Assembly (NCBI GenBank): GCA_036435485.1
Contig: CM071600.1
Span: 118,288,046-118,352,045 of the forward strand
Direction: 5' to 3'
DNA: 64,000 nt
Source of the DNA: Saposhnikovia divaricata
Taxonomy: Eukaryota; Streptophyta; Magnoliopsida; Apiales; Apiaceae
Shown here: in pieces, positions 43,320 to 52,934 of the stretch
Numbering within the stretch: the first letter of the stretch is position 1
How the letters are laid out: each line of letters starts with the position of its first letter
Position numbers and translations under genes: made by a program
The notes under the pieces: generated by a model
Told to the model about the DNA's origin: nothing
The model's input: only the letters and a program-made list of their open reading frames with translations
Databases searched by the model: none

Positions 43320-45035
43320 AGTGATCTAATCCTGAGAATCATACATGTAACACATAATCAGATAGTTGCATAAATCTTAAAACCTATTGGTTTCCTCTAA
43401 CAATTAATTAAAATTAATGCACTAATATTTAAACACCATAAGTATCTGGTACGCCACGATGGGTGACATATATACCACTTAAATTCGTTTAAATATTACT
43501 TCGGTCCTATTACTAAATAATACGCCACGTTATGGTGGACTCTATATTATTTTTCATAGCTAAGTGTATACCATTATTTAATCTTAAATTACTAAAAAGA
43601 CCGGATACCACCATTAAATATTTCAAATCAATAATCGATAATAGGATAATTCCCAGATCGGGGGGAGCATTGTCAAGAGGCATCACTTAAGACCCCTTTC
43701 TAGACAGAATCATCCTTTCTCTCTATATTGAAAATCTATATTCAATCATTGGCACCCTTCTAATTAATCGAATTCTATGAAACTTGGTACGCCACGTTGG
43801 GTGGCATATATACATTTCAATATTCGTAATTAATTTAGGAAGTTTGTTCAAGTAATATCCATAACAGTACCTGACACCATAAATCATACGCCACGATGGG
43901 TGGCTTGTATATAATTTATATTCGTCTCGGTGTTAAATTACATACAAATAATAATGGAGACCATGGGATTTAATTCCTAATTAATTCCCTCACCCACTTA
44001 GAATTTTTATTTAAAATTGAGGAATTTTATCTAGATGCATCGCCCTATGTTATTTTTTCGAGGTCTACATGTTATAAAAATAACAATACAAAGAACACAT
44101 AACATAGCAGCATGCATCATAAAATTAAAGCAATAAATAAAATTAATGTCCATGTCCTCCTAATTATGTTAAACATGTAATTAAAATTACACACATAATT
44201 AACAACACACATAATAATTATTTAAAACAATAATTAAAAAATTAAATAGCGGAATTAAAATTAAAAAAAAGACATAATTTAAATCCACTATTATGGCCCC
44301 AAAATTAATTTCTTGCAGCCGCTGAAAAAAAATAAATTTCCAGCCCTTTGTTTTGCTGAAAAAAAATTTCTGCCAAAAAAATGTTGTTGCGCATCTTGAA
44401 GAGGCGTTACAGCCCTGAAACCTCTGTAACGCATACGCGTCATGCGTTACAGCCTTTTACAGGCCTGTTGTGCATTTATAGCCTGCGCAACTCCAGTTTT
44501 CACTGGTAACGCAGGCTGCAAGTGCGTTACAGGCTTCTGACCAGAATTTTTTTTTTTTTTCGAGCGCGTGCTTCTTGCTCCTGTTCTTGTTCCCATACTT
44601 TGTCGTCCCTGTTCACAATCTTCCAATAGGCACTGTTCTGTAGTAATAATACGAACCAACAGCTACGCAGCGGATAAATTTTTGTCTCCGTTTCGATTTC
44701 CGATCGCACGTAATTGTTACAAAATACCCGGATCGTAACAAAATCCATCAAACAATTACAAAAAAATAGATCTAATACAAAACTAATTTTGTAAATCTAT
44801 TCTAACACGATCAACCCTCGTGTTTTACAACCACGATAAACCACGTGGAAACCAAAAACAAAAAATTAACCACGATTAAACCACGTGGGATCCAAACACA
44901 TAATTAAAATTACATGGCCATAATAGTGGATACTAAACAACCTGCAAAAGATTATTATCCAAGCACACCACTATACACATGCATATATAATTACGACATG
45001 GACATCGTATCAAAAATCGCAGAACCATTGAACCA
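43320..45035 (-). other. Element D leader (1.7 kb) with repeats and a hairpin
   Basis: Non-coding between PBS and gag. Four copies of a TACGCCACG..GGGTGGC unit lie at about 43449, 43521, 43789 and 43888. A perfect 11-bp inverted repeat (CTGTAACGCAT and ATGCGTTACAG, 44424-44452) encloses a 7-base loop. Further GCGTTACAG words occur at 44404 and 44524. The A/T-rich rest has no gene. Confidence 0.7.
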
Positions 45036-45048
45036 GGCTCTGATACCA
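45036..45048 (-). other. Element D primer-binding site
   Basis: Minus strand reads TGGTATCAGAGCC, two bases inside the 5' LTR; complementary to the initiator Met tRNA 3' end. Confidence 0.93.
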
Positions 45049-45050
45049 AT

Positions 45051-46157
45051 TGTTGGGACAATCAGATCTTGGCACTGCGATTTTTGATACAATAAATTAA
45101 CGAGTACGAATAGAAAAATCACCTTGTTAACGGTTGATTCCACGCTCTTCTATTGTATTCCCAAATTCCCTTGAGCGAAGTGTGGCCTTCGTCTTCTCAA
45201 GTTAACCTCTCTTCTTGCTCCTGGGTGGCTACAAAATTTTTTCGACCACCCCCCAGCAAGAAGAGAATAGGAATATATATAGGCTACAATAGGGATCATG
45301 GATAATTAGGTTGGGCCTTCTAATTACATCTTGAGCCTAGCCCAATGTAATTAAATATTAATTCAATCCACTAAAGAATTAATATTTGCACTACCTTTCC
45401 TAATACCGTAATTTAATTAATTAATTCGGTTCCAATATTATTTGCTTATTAAATTCCCCATGTTTAAAATATCGCATGTCCATTAATTAAATAAATTACT
45501 GATAATTCATTTAATTAATATCTTTTATCCTTGATCATCCACTCAACCTTTATTTAATTATGCCGGAATAAATCCACCTGCAGGGTTTCACATAATTAAA
45601 TCTTTTTGAGCTTTCAAGGGGACATCATTAACCCGAATATTATCAGGACATGGATTCCTTCAATAAATAATATCCCACCATATATATTATTTCATCACCC
45701 AAAATATAATGATATAATTCACAAGAATTATTTCATATATAAATCAAAGCATGTAAATAATATACACGTGTCAATTACTATATCTGGATTAAGAACCTAA
45801 GCATTAATAATAACATAGAATCTTAGTTCTCCTTCTTAATAAGTATAAGGGAACAATTCTAAATTTGATCATGTTCAATATACACAAAGTATACTAGTAT
45901 TATTTATTAGTCAATATAAACTAATCTAAATAATACTACAGCCATTCCAGTGGATTGTCTAACTCCACCTGTGCTGTGAACCTTATTATATTATATAAAC
46001 CGTATTTAATAATCTAATATTCTGTATCCCATTTGATACTAGATTATTCACAATATATAATATTTAGACAACATGTAAACATTTAAATGATTCTCAATTA
46101 AACCGGCCAGAAATAAATGTAAATACTTCAAATAAATATTTTCAGTATACACCAACA
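45051..46157 (-). repeat. Element D 5' LTR (1107 bp)
   Basis: Same length and ends as the other LTR; two mismatches by eye. Confidence 0.95.
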
Positions 46158-46162
46158 GGGAC

Positions 46163-46419
46163 ACCATTAAGGTATTATTGTTTTGATATATTATTTAAAT
46201 GTTTTGATTAATAATACGGGTTAGGGTGTGGGTGTTTCCATATCATATATTGTGTGTGTTCTTTTTTGCTTTTACTTATTGATTTGGATAGAAGTAGAAG
46301 TAATACTTGAATAACGTGTGACCGCGCTTTGGTGGATCTTGTTAACTAATCGATTGATTGTAGGTGCTCTGTATTGGTGTTTGTGAATCTCGGATTGTGT
46401 ATAGTCCCCTAACCTAACA
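46163..46419 (+). repeat. Element C 5' LTR, right part
   Basis: Resumes after D and ends CCTAACCTAACA, right before the PBS. Together with 37460-38199 it gives an LTR of about 1.0 kb including the MITE. Confidence 0.75.
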
Positions 46420-46962
46420 AGTGGTATCAAGAGCCAAGGTTCGGGTTCGTGATGGATGAGGTTGAGGGAAGTTCGAGGTTCAATTGGTGGGCACGATGAA
46501 GGATTTGCTGACAAGAAGGCTGCTAAAGCGGGAAGAGATAAAGTTACATACGGTTTGACCATTGACTTACACCGTGGATCAATCCAGTGTTTAGACTTGA
46601 GATGGAAGAATATGGAAGAGGTCATCGTAATTGTTTCAATGGATTGATCAACCAGGTGAACTATTTAGATGATACTAGTGATTTTCTTCATGAGACCGAA
46701 GGATTATGAAAGCAAGGATCTGGTGACTCAATATGTGGAAGAGTACTCGTGGTGGTTGATGCATGTGATTTTGTAGATGGATACACCGTTATGATAAAGA
46801 ACGGTGGTTTGGAGGGTCACTATACAGATTTTAGCGACACTCAAAGAATGGAAGAGGAAGAGGAGGATATTTTTGTTCGAGGGGAGGCGTTGGCGGATGG
46901 ACGTCGATGTCGTTAATGGTTACCGTTCAATCTAATATGGATATTGGGTTGAAGGGGGGGAT
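46420..46962 (+). other. Element C primer-binding site, short internal region and polypurine tract
   Basis: TGGTATCAAGAGCC at 46422-46435 (one extra A compared with the usual site). The 500 bases that follow have only a 63-codon frame with no recognisable domain. GAAGGGGGGG at 46951-46960 is the polypurine tract. Confidence 0.75.
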
Positions 46963-47024
46963 TGTTGGATTTCAACCCAATATGATGTTATGGGATTGGG
47001 TTGTCCAAGATATGTATGGGTAAG
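46963..47024 (+). repeat. Element C 3' LTR, first 62 bp
   Basis: TGTTGGATTTCAACCCAATA aligns with the start of the 5' LTR at 37460 through CCAAGATATGTATGG. Then cut by the E2 LTR at 47025; GTAAG (47020-47024) is E2's presumed target duplication. Confidence 0.8.
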
Positions 47025-48533
47025 TGTTATTTCCCAGTTAGGCACCACGAGATTGTAGAAGGGGGGGTTGAATACAATCTCAACTAAATTCTTTTGAACT
47101 GATGAGGTTTAAAACAAATTGTTATGAGAAGAGAAAGAAAAACAAGATAAATAAATTATCTAACACACATACAACACGAGATATAAAAAATCTCAGGTGG
47201 GTTAGCTTGATTGCTTAATCCACCTGATGGTTGTATTTGAAGATAATTCTCTGCGTACGAATACACAGCTGCGGGTTACAATGTTTTAGTGTTTACATGA
47301 AAACCTAAGCTATCAGCCTTGTGATCAGTGTTTTCTTCACTCTTCTAAAAAACTATTATTGCTCATATAGCTTATATAAACTATATGAAGACAAGTAAAA
47401 GTTACATGAAATGTGATGATACATTTCTGGTATAACTTGTCACACACACATACTCGAAGTGGTAGCCATTTCTGGAATTATCTTGAAAGTCTTCTTTTCT
47501 TGATTTGGACAATCCCAGCATGCTTCAAGTCAGTGTATGTTTCTTTTTTCAAAAGTTACTAAGTTCTTGAGATGACTTAACTTCCAAGCCCACGTGATGC
47601 TTTATGCAAAAGATCTTTTTGCTTTGAATCTTTGTCTCTGAAAGTAGCTTTAATCAAAAAGATAATCTTTTTGAAAGTCAATAAGCTTTTCTGCTTATTG
47701 AGCTGTGCTTGAACTTTCTAGATATAACGGTTGATCCTTATGCATTTATCAAGATATCCTTTGAATCTTTCAGTAGAAGTGTAATCATGTTGGAGGTTGC
47801 TTCCACTCTTATTGTTTGCCCTTGAAGTCGGATAAACAGTGACTGATTTCACCTTTCACTTGGAAGAGTTTGAGCCTTCAGATATCTACAATTTGACTCC
47901 CTACTCGTAACATCCTCTGTGTAATTGGCCACTGTCTATAAGTCACGGGTTGCAAAGTAATTATGGGTCTAATCTCCATTCGATGTGTTCTTTTAGAAAA
48001 CTCTAGTATTATTATGAAAACAAGTTGAGTTCTCGAACAGATGAATCTTGAGTTCTCGAATGATGACTTCTCGAGCAGTTCCTTTAAGTGAGTTCTCAAA
48101 TAACTTCTCGAACAGTTCCTTTAAGTGAGTTCTCGAATGACTTCTCGAATAGTCTTTTGAGAGGACTTCTCCATTAGTGCATGTTGTAGACTTCTCGAAT
48201 ATAGCAATCTGACTTCTCGAACTAGGATTTCTCGAATAGACCCTTTTTGTAGAGTTCTCAAATGACTTCTCGAACTCTTCTTTTCTTAATTTCTCGAACT
48301 TACTTGCATGGTTACAGCAAACTCTCTTTTGACTACTGATATCTAAATTTAGCATCCCAAGGCTTGTTACAGAAATAATTCCTAACTACATGCAGAGTTC
48401 CAATCTCAAGATATTGTTTTAGTTGATCTGCATTTAAGTTAGCTTCCTGATTTATTTATCAGCTTCGATTTCTTGATTCATTTTCTTCCTTGTGGCATTT
48501 GTTATCATCATCTAAAACATATATGACTCAACA
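47025..48533 (-). repeat. E2 3' LTR (1509 bp)
   Basis: On the minus strand it begins TGTTGAGTCATATATG at 48533 and ends GGGAAATAACA at 47025. It holds the C-rich block ATTCAACCCCCCC near its end, like E1, and a TTTATATAAG TATA box at 47381-47371. The polypurine tract AAATAGGGGGCGAT (48547-48534) adjoins its start. Confidence 0.85.
48030..48298. promoter_or_regulatory. Cluster of TTCTCGAA boxes (heat-shock-element-like) in the E2 LTR
   Basis: Exact TTCTCGAA at 48030, 48053, 48105, 48130, 48142, 48192, 48214, 48229, 48267 and 48291, plus near copies at 48068, 48093 and 48255. Each fits TTCnnGAA, a two-unit heat shock factor site. Part is a 37-bp tandem duplication (about 48066 and 48103). It lies in the upstream (U3) part of the LTR, roughly 650 bases before the TATA box. 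Confidence 0.6.
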
Positions 48534-50864
48534 ATCGCCCCCTATTTATGTCTTTGAGGAAAGAACATAAATCCAGAGTGTGATGATAACAAAAACCACT
48601 CTTCAGATTTTTCTTTCATTAGAGCAGAAAATATTGATCAAGCTTCTGTGACACAGTTTCTGGATTATACTACTTACTCCACTTGAGTACTTAGAACTGC
48701 TCCCCCTATGTATAGCATTTATTCTGAGAGTCTTGTTCTGTTTCTTCACTTGCTAGTTGTTCTGAAGGTAATTCCGACCCTTCTCCCCCTTTGTTGAAAG
48801 ATAAAGAAAAAGACTGTTTGAGATTGAAGGAAAAGTCTGAAACTTCCCTTCATGCTTACTTCTCCCCCTTTTTTGTCACCAGCAAGATCAGTGTAGTAGT
48901 AATTAGATTGAGAACCAGAGGGATGAGAAACTTGAATTGGCATGAAAATTTTCTCTCCTAATCTCTCTGTTTTTGCATCAGGATCTCATCCTGGCTCACT
49001 TCTCACAACTCACCTTCCCTTCCTAAAGGGGTACTCAACCTCTCCTTTTGCTCTCCTGGAAGAAATAGAAGACCACTCTTACACACACCTCACCTTTTGC
49101 CCTGGAGCAACCAGGCCTCTCTTGTTTTTCACGCCCTTCCCTCAGTCCTAGAAACCATGAAATTTCACAAAGATTGAAGAGAAATTGTTGTTTTAAACAG
49201 AAATAAGGTTCAGTAAACTGTCTTTAGAGAAATCTTAGTGAACTGAGTGTTGGCTTCTTCATGAATTAAAATGAAGAATCAAGAGTGTTTGGAGTTGTAT
49301 TGAAGTGCTTCAGTTTCCAAAATAGGTATCCATGAATTGGTCTGAATCCTCTCATTTATAGAAGATTCATCAACCTGAATTTGAGAAATAGTTAAGAGTA
49401 ACTTGTGTGTGCTCCCCCTGTGTCAATGCAACTTGTACTAACTCCTGGCTAGATGACAAGTGTTATAGGTTGCACAATTTTGTCCCTTACCCTCACTGAT
49501 TGTGTTCCTGGTTGGAACTTGATTCAATACTTAAAGTCTGTTGAGAAACTAAAACTAGAAATGTGGATGTCCTTATTAATCACTATGCCTTTTTAGGAAG
49601 ACATAGGATGGCCATGCTGGTTTTACACACCCTTACCTTCCTTGTTCTTGTGGTTTCTTGATGTTCACCACTTCCCTCACCCTCAATTTCCTCCTGAACA
49701 CTCCCCTCAAGTTACGATTTGCAAGGATTGTCAACTACAGTTTGTTGAGAAACTGTAGAGGGGGTTTCAAAGATGGAACATTGTGAATATATGGTGTGCT
49801 GATTGGGTAGAGAATCTGGGGGACATTCCAGCACTTCTCATTTCAGCAAATTAAGGCAAAGATTTTAGGATAATAAAGAGAAATGCTGATTAAAAGGAAC
49901 TCAATACCTTAGCTAAGTGTACTGCTGTTAGAGCCTTCTCCACATGAAGGTTTATTCTCTTAAGGAATGCAGAACACCACTTCCCTTGATTGATAGAATT
50001 GACATTGTGCCAGTAGCTGTACTCAGGAAAGAAACAAGTTGCAGAGATAGTTATGAATATTCATTTGAGTATCTGCAAGAGTGTTGTACTTAATCCTAGT
50101 GCCATAGTTAGTCAATTTGAAGCATGAGTTCAATCAGCAAAAATAAATACTTATTCATGTGTTTAGAGTTAACTAATAGGTCCTGTTAAAATAGAGTACA
50201 GACCAGTTATTTCTAATTAAGCTCTAATTCTAAGTGTGTTACACATGGCACATGACAGAATTATAGAACCTGGTTGATGCAATGGCCAAGTTTGTTGTGT
50301 GAACACCTTCACTTCATCATCATCATCCTCTGTTGTCAGTTTGAGTCATTTAGAGTACTTCAAATTGGACACAAACCTATGCAACTGTGTAGCTTTTAAA
50401 GCTCACTTTTAGGATTAGATGGTAACGTGAACTTAGAATTAAAACATCATGAATAGTGTCTAAGTTACCATATCTATTCAGTTTGATTCAGAAGAATTCA
50501 AAACATCCTGAATAGATTAAAGATAACTGAATGAAATGTGTGCCAGACCACAAAAAGATCAGAAATACGCGTAAGTTGAATTAAGAAAACTAACTCGCAA
50601 AGATTAAGTTATTAAGACAACTTAGGTGATTCAAGCACAGTCCAACTTCATCTTGTCTAAGCATTCTATGAAAGTCGAGACATAATCTAATCATCAACTC
50701 GTTCTAAAGAGACATGCACGTAGATCATAACCATAGAATCAACAAGATAAAGGTAGATGGAAACTTCATTTCATTAAAATAAAATAAAAAATTTACAAGA
50801 ATGGTTAGAAGGACCATTGAAATAAAAACAAACTTAAACTAAGACCCCCCCCCACCTACACCAT
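48534..50864 (-). other. E2 internal 3' region, decayed
   Basis: No long open frame. Around 48943-48830 a short frame reads VSHPSGSQSNYYYTDLAGDK and runs into a polypurine tract, probably the last residues of an env-like ORF. The remainder is A/T-rich with short broken frames. Confidence 0.5.
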
Positions 50865-51065
50865 CTAGGCGGCCTTGGCTGGGTCCCCAACGGAGTCCTC
50901 CCGGTTACGTGCTTGGAGAACCTCCAACGTTGCAGGCATGGCAGCGAGGTTCTTCTCCTCCTCGGCCAGGAGTTCGTCTATCTTCTCCTGGAGCGCCAGC
51001 ACCTTCTCATAGAAGGGCATGGCCTCAAACTCTTCGAAAGTAACCTTCAGGATGCTTTTTGTCAT
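50865..51065 (-). CDS. E2 small accessory ORF (66 aa)
   Basis: Opens MTKSILKVTFEEFEAMPFYE and continues as an acidic, likely helical or coiled-coil segment (LALQEKIDELLAEEEK). Size, charge and position relative to the 3' LTR resemble the E1 small ORF at 5605-5793. Codons are unusually GC-rich for this window. Function unknown. Only 45 bases of leader remain before the hAT end, so its promoter is lost or displaced. Confidence 0.5.
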   Translation of the reverse strand: MTKSILKVTFEEFEAMPFYEKVLALQEKIDELLAEEEKNLAAMPATLEVLQARNREDSVGDPAKAA

Positions 51066-51110
51066 TTTGGTTGAAGAGAAAGAAGAACAGGGTTTTGTTT
51101 TTGTTAAGAG

Positions 51111-51300
51111 CAGTGTTCTAAAAATCGGCCTAGGCGGCCGCCTAGGCGGCGCCTAGGCGCTATGCAGTAGTAAAACGCCCCGAGGCGGTGCTAGGCGGCC
51201 TATTTTACATTTTTTGAGAAAATCGGTCAAAGTCGGTATTAGGTGGTCTAGGCGGTCAAAGTCGGTGTTAGGCGGTCAACATCGGTCAATACAAAAAAAT
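51111..51300 (+). repeat. hAT left terminal and subterminal repeats
   Basis: Terminal CAGTGTTCTAAAA, then repeated CCTAGGCGG/GGCGGTC and TCGGT words, candidate transposase-binding sites. Confidence 0.7.
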
Positions 51301-51929
51301 GTTGAAAAGTTTGAAATCGGGGGCAGTACTGGTAATTCACTACTAAATTACTAATAACATTAAGAACAAAATCAAAATACATCGCCCCTTTTAGTTTTAG
51401 TTTTAGGGTTTTACTTTCATCAGACATCAGTTCACTCCTTTACTAACTTTCCTCTTCGATCGATTGACGACTGAACAGGTATTCTTCTCACTTTTTGATT
51501 TTTTAAAAGCTAAATCATTTGATTTCTACTCCCTTTTGTGTGGCTAATTAATAGTTAATATTCATATGCGTGTATATAAATTATATCTATATATGTCTCA
51601 ATGTGTGTATATGTTTGATTGATTGATTACTATTTTAAAATTTTATGTTTACTTGGTTTAGTTTAGCTTAGTTTGTCAATTGATGAGTTCGATTAGTTTA
51701 GTTTAGTTTAGTTTAGTTTAATTTATCAATTGGGGTTTACTTAGTTTAGTTTAGTGAGACAATATTTAGTTTTATGACTTCTTGCAATTTAGTTTTGTGT
51801 AAGAAACCTTGTTACTGTGATTCCATCCTTGCAATTCACATGTTGGTAGTTGAATATCAGTTGCAATTTTAGTGACCACTTATGTAAACATTTGCGACCA
51901 CTTATGTGTTAAATTTTTTTTACAGAACA

Positions 51930-52493
51930 ATGGAGGGAAGCTCCTCAGGTGCATCAAATTCAGAAGTCGTGGGTTCAATTACCTCTTTAAAGAGAAAATC
52001 TGAAGAAATAGGATGAGAATTCGGTGAACTAGCGACTAAAGATGATACAGATAAAGTAAAGTGTAATCTGTGCGGCAAAGTGGTCAGTGGAAGCGTCTAT
52101 TGACTAAAACAGCATATAGCTCAAGTTAAATAAAATGTGGCGTCATGTCCAAAAGCTACTCCAATTGATAAAGCAAAGTGTATGCAAGCATTGCTTGATT
52201 TTAAAAAGAAAAAAAATGAGAAAAGAGACAACCTTCGAGAAGTCCAAGATAGTGTTGATATTTCTGGGAGAAGCACAATCGATGTTGAGATTCTTGATAG
52301 CTTTAACAAACCGCGTTCTGTTGGACCCATGGATATGTTTTCCAGGCCAATAACTACAGATGATGTGAATGAGGGTCGCAGAACTACTAGACAGCAAAAT
52401 ATTAATGACGTATTATTTAATAAAAGGACTAATGAAGTGCATGCATACTTGGCACTTCTTAATGTTAATAATATGCAGCTTGCAGCTTCTTGA
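51930..52493 (+). pseudogene. hAT transposase remnant (BED zinc finger)
   Basis: ATG at 51930 follows a likely 5' UTR intron (GTATTC donor at 51479, TTTACAG acceptor ending 51925). In one phase it reads MEGSSSGASNSEVVGSITSL, then DKVKCNLCGKVVSG, LKQHIAQVK and NVASCPKATPIDKAKCMQAL, the BED zinc-finger region of plant hAT transposases. Stops lie at about 52013, 52102 and 52130. The end NINDVLFNKRTNEVHAYLAL matches the following linker, but the catalytic RNase H-like core and hATC domain are missing. Non-autonomous. Confidence 0.8.
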
Positions 52494-52799
52494 TTTTGGT
52501 ACTTGACTTATATGGTTAGTTTTGGAGCAACTTCAGATTTGCCACGAAATGTGTTACTGAGCTTGTAGGCAGTAGCTAGTCAGTGATAGTCAGTGATGTA
52601 TCTTTTATTCGGAAAGATCACCAGTTTTGTTTGGGATGTACTATATGTGCATCTTGAATTATTATCAACTTATAGAACAGAGGCTAGAAGTCTATAACTC
52701 TTTGGTTATTATTTATGTTTATGTGATGTGTACATGGAAATGAAATGGAAGTAGGTTTTCAGATGTTATATTTTGCAATCAATATATTATTATATTTAT

Positions 52800-52932
52800 A
52801 AAAATAAAAATAATATTTAAATACGTCCGATTAATGCTCCGATTAATCTTTCTGATTAATCCCTGATTTACCGATTAATCGCTCGAAGGTACCCTAACCG
52901 CCCTAGGACGCCTAGTGAGTTTTAGAACACTC
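52800..52932 (+). repeat. hAT right subterminal and terminal repeats
   Basis: Five ATTAATC-type repeats (CCGATTAAT, CTGATTAAT, CCGATTAATC) at about 52826-52884, then CCGCCCTAGGACGCC and the terminal TTTTAGAACACTC. Confidence 0.7.
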
Positions 52933-52934
52933 TC

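Larger units (their letters stand above)
38200..46157 (-). mobile_element. D: very young Ty1/copia retrotransposon, 7958 bp, inserted in C's 5' LTR
   Basis: Two 1107-bp LTRs with TG...CA ends, flanked by GGGAC (38195-38199 and 46158-46162). On the minus strand: 5' LTR, PBS, a 1.7-kb leader, gag, PR, IN, RT, RH, polypurine tract, 3' LTR. By eye the LTRs differ at two positions (near 39020 and 39108), so the insertion is probably on the order of 0.1 million years old or less. The polyprotein frame is open apart from three premature stops in the gag-PR and pre-IN parts. Confidence 0.96.
37460..47024 (+). mobile_element. C: non-autonomous copia-type LTR element, split by D, a MITE and E2
   Basis: The 5' LTR runs 37460-38199 and resumes 46163-46419 after element D (8 kb, with GGGAC duplicated). 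A PBS follows at 46422, then an internal region of only about 540 bp, a polypurine tract GAAGGGGGGG (46951-46960) and the first 62 bases of the 3' LTR (46963-47024), which matches the start of the 5' LTR. The rest of the 3' LTR is displaced by E2. No gag or pol is present, so any past movement needed proteins from another element. Confidence 0.8.
47025..51110 (-). mobile_element. E2: 3' part of a Sirevirus-like copia element
   Basis: Minus-strand order is small ORF, non-coding or decayed env region, repeated polypurine tracts, 3' LTR. Several C-rich CTCCCCC(T) sites (48702, 48781, 48859, 49410; AGGGGGAG on the coding strand) are the multiple polypurine tracts known in Sireviruses. gag, pol and the 5' LTR are missing: the sequence stops at the hAT end at 51111. 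Confidence 0.8.
51111..52932 (+). mobile_element. hAT DNA transposon, 1.8 kb, internally degraded
   Basis: Left end CAGTGTTCTAAAA (51111) and right end TTTTAGAACACTC (52920-52932) form an inverted repeat with one terminal mismatch. Subterminal zones are rich in CCTAGGCGG on the left and CCGATTAATC on the right, as in plant hAT elements. It holds a transposase N-terminus with a BED zinc finger. The expected 8-bp duplication is absent: GTTAAGAG on the left, TCACTCCC on the right. Confidence 0.85.

Noticed and set aside
48030..48298. Regularly repeated TTCTCGAA considered as a CRISPR-like or satellite array
   Set aside because: Spacing is irregular and spacers are not of constant length; the setting is a plant LTR, so a promoter-element cluster fits better.
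50840..50862. C-rich run (CCCCCCCCC) as a regulatory or G-quadruplex site
   Set aside because: A single short homopolymer just after the small ORF stop; no repeated G/C runs to support a quadruplex.
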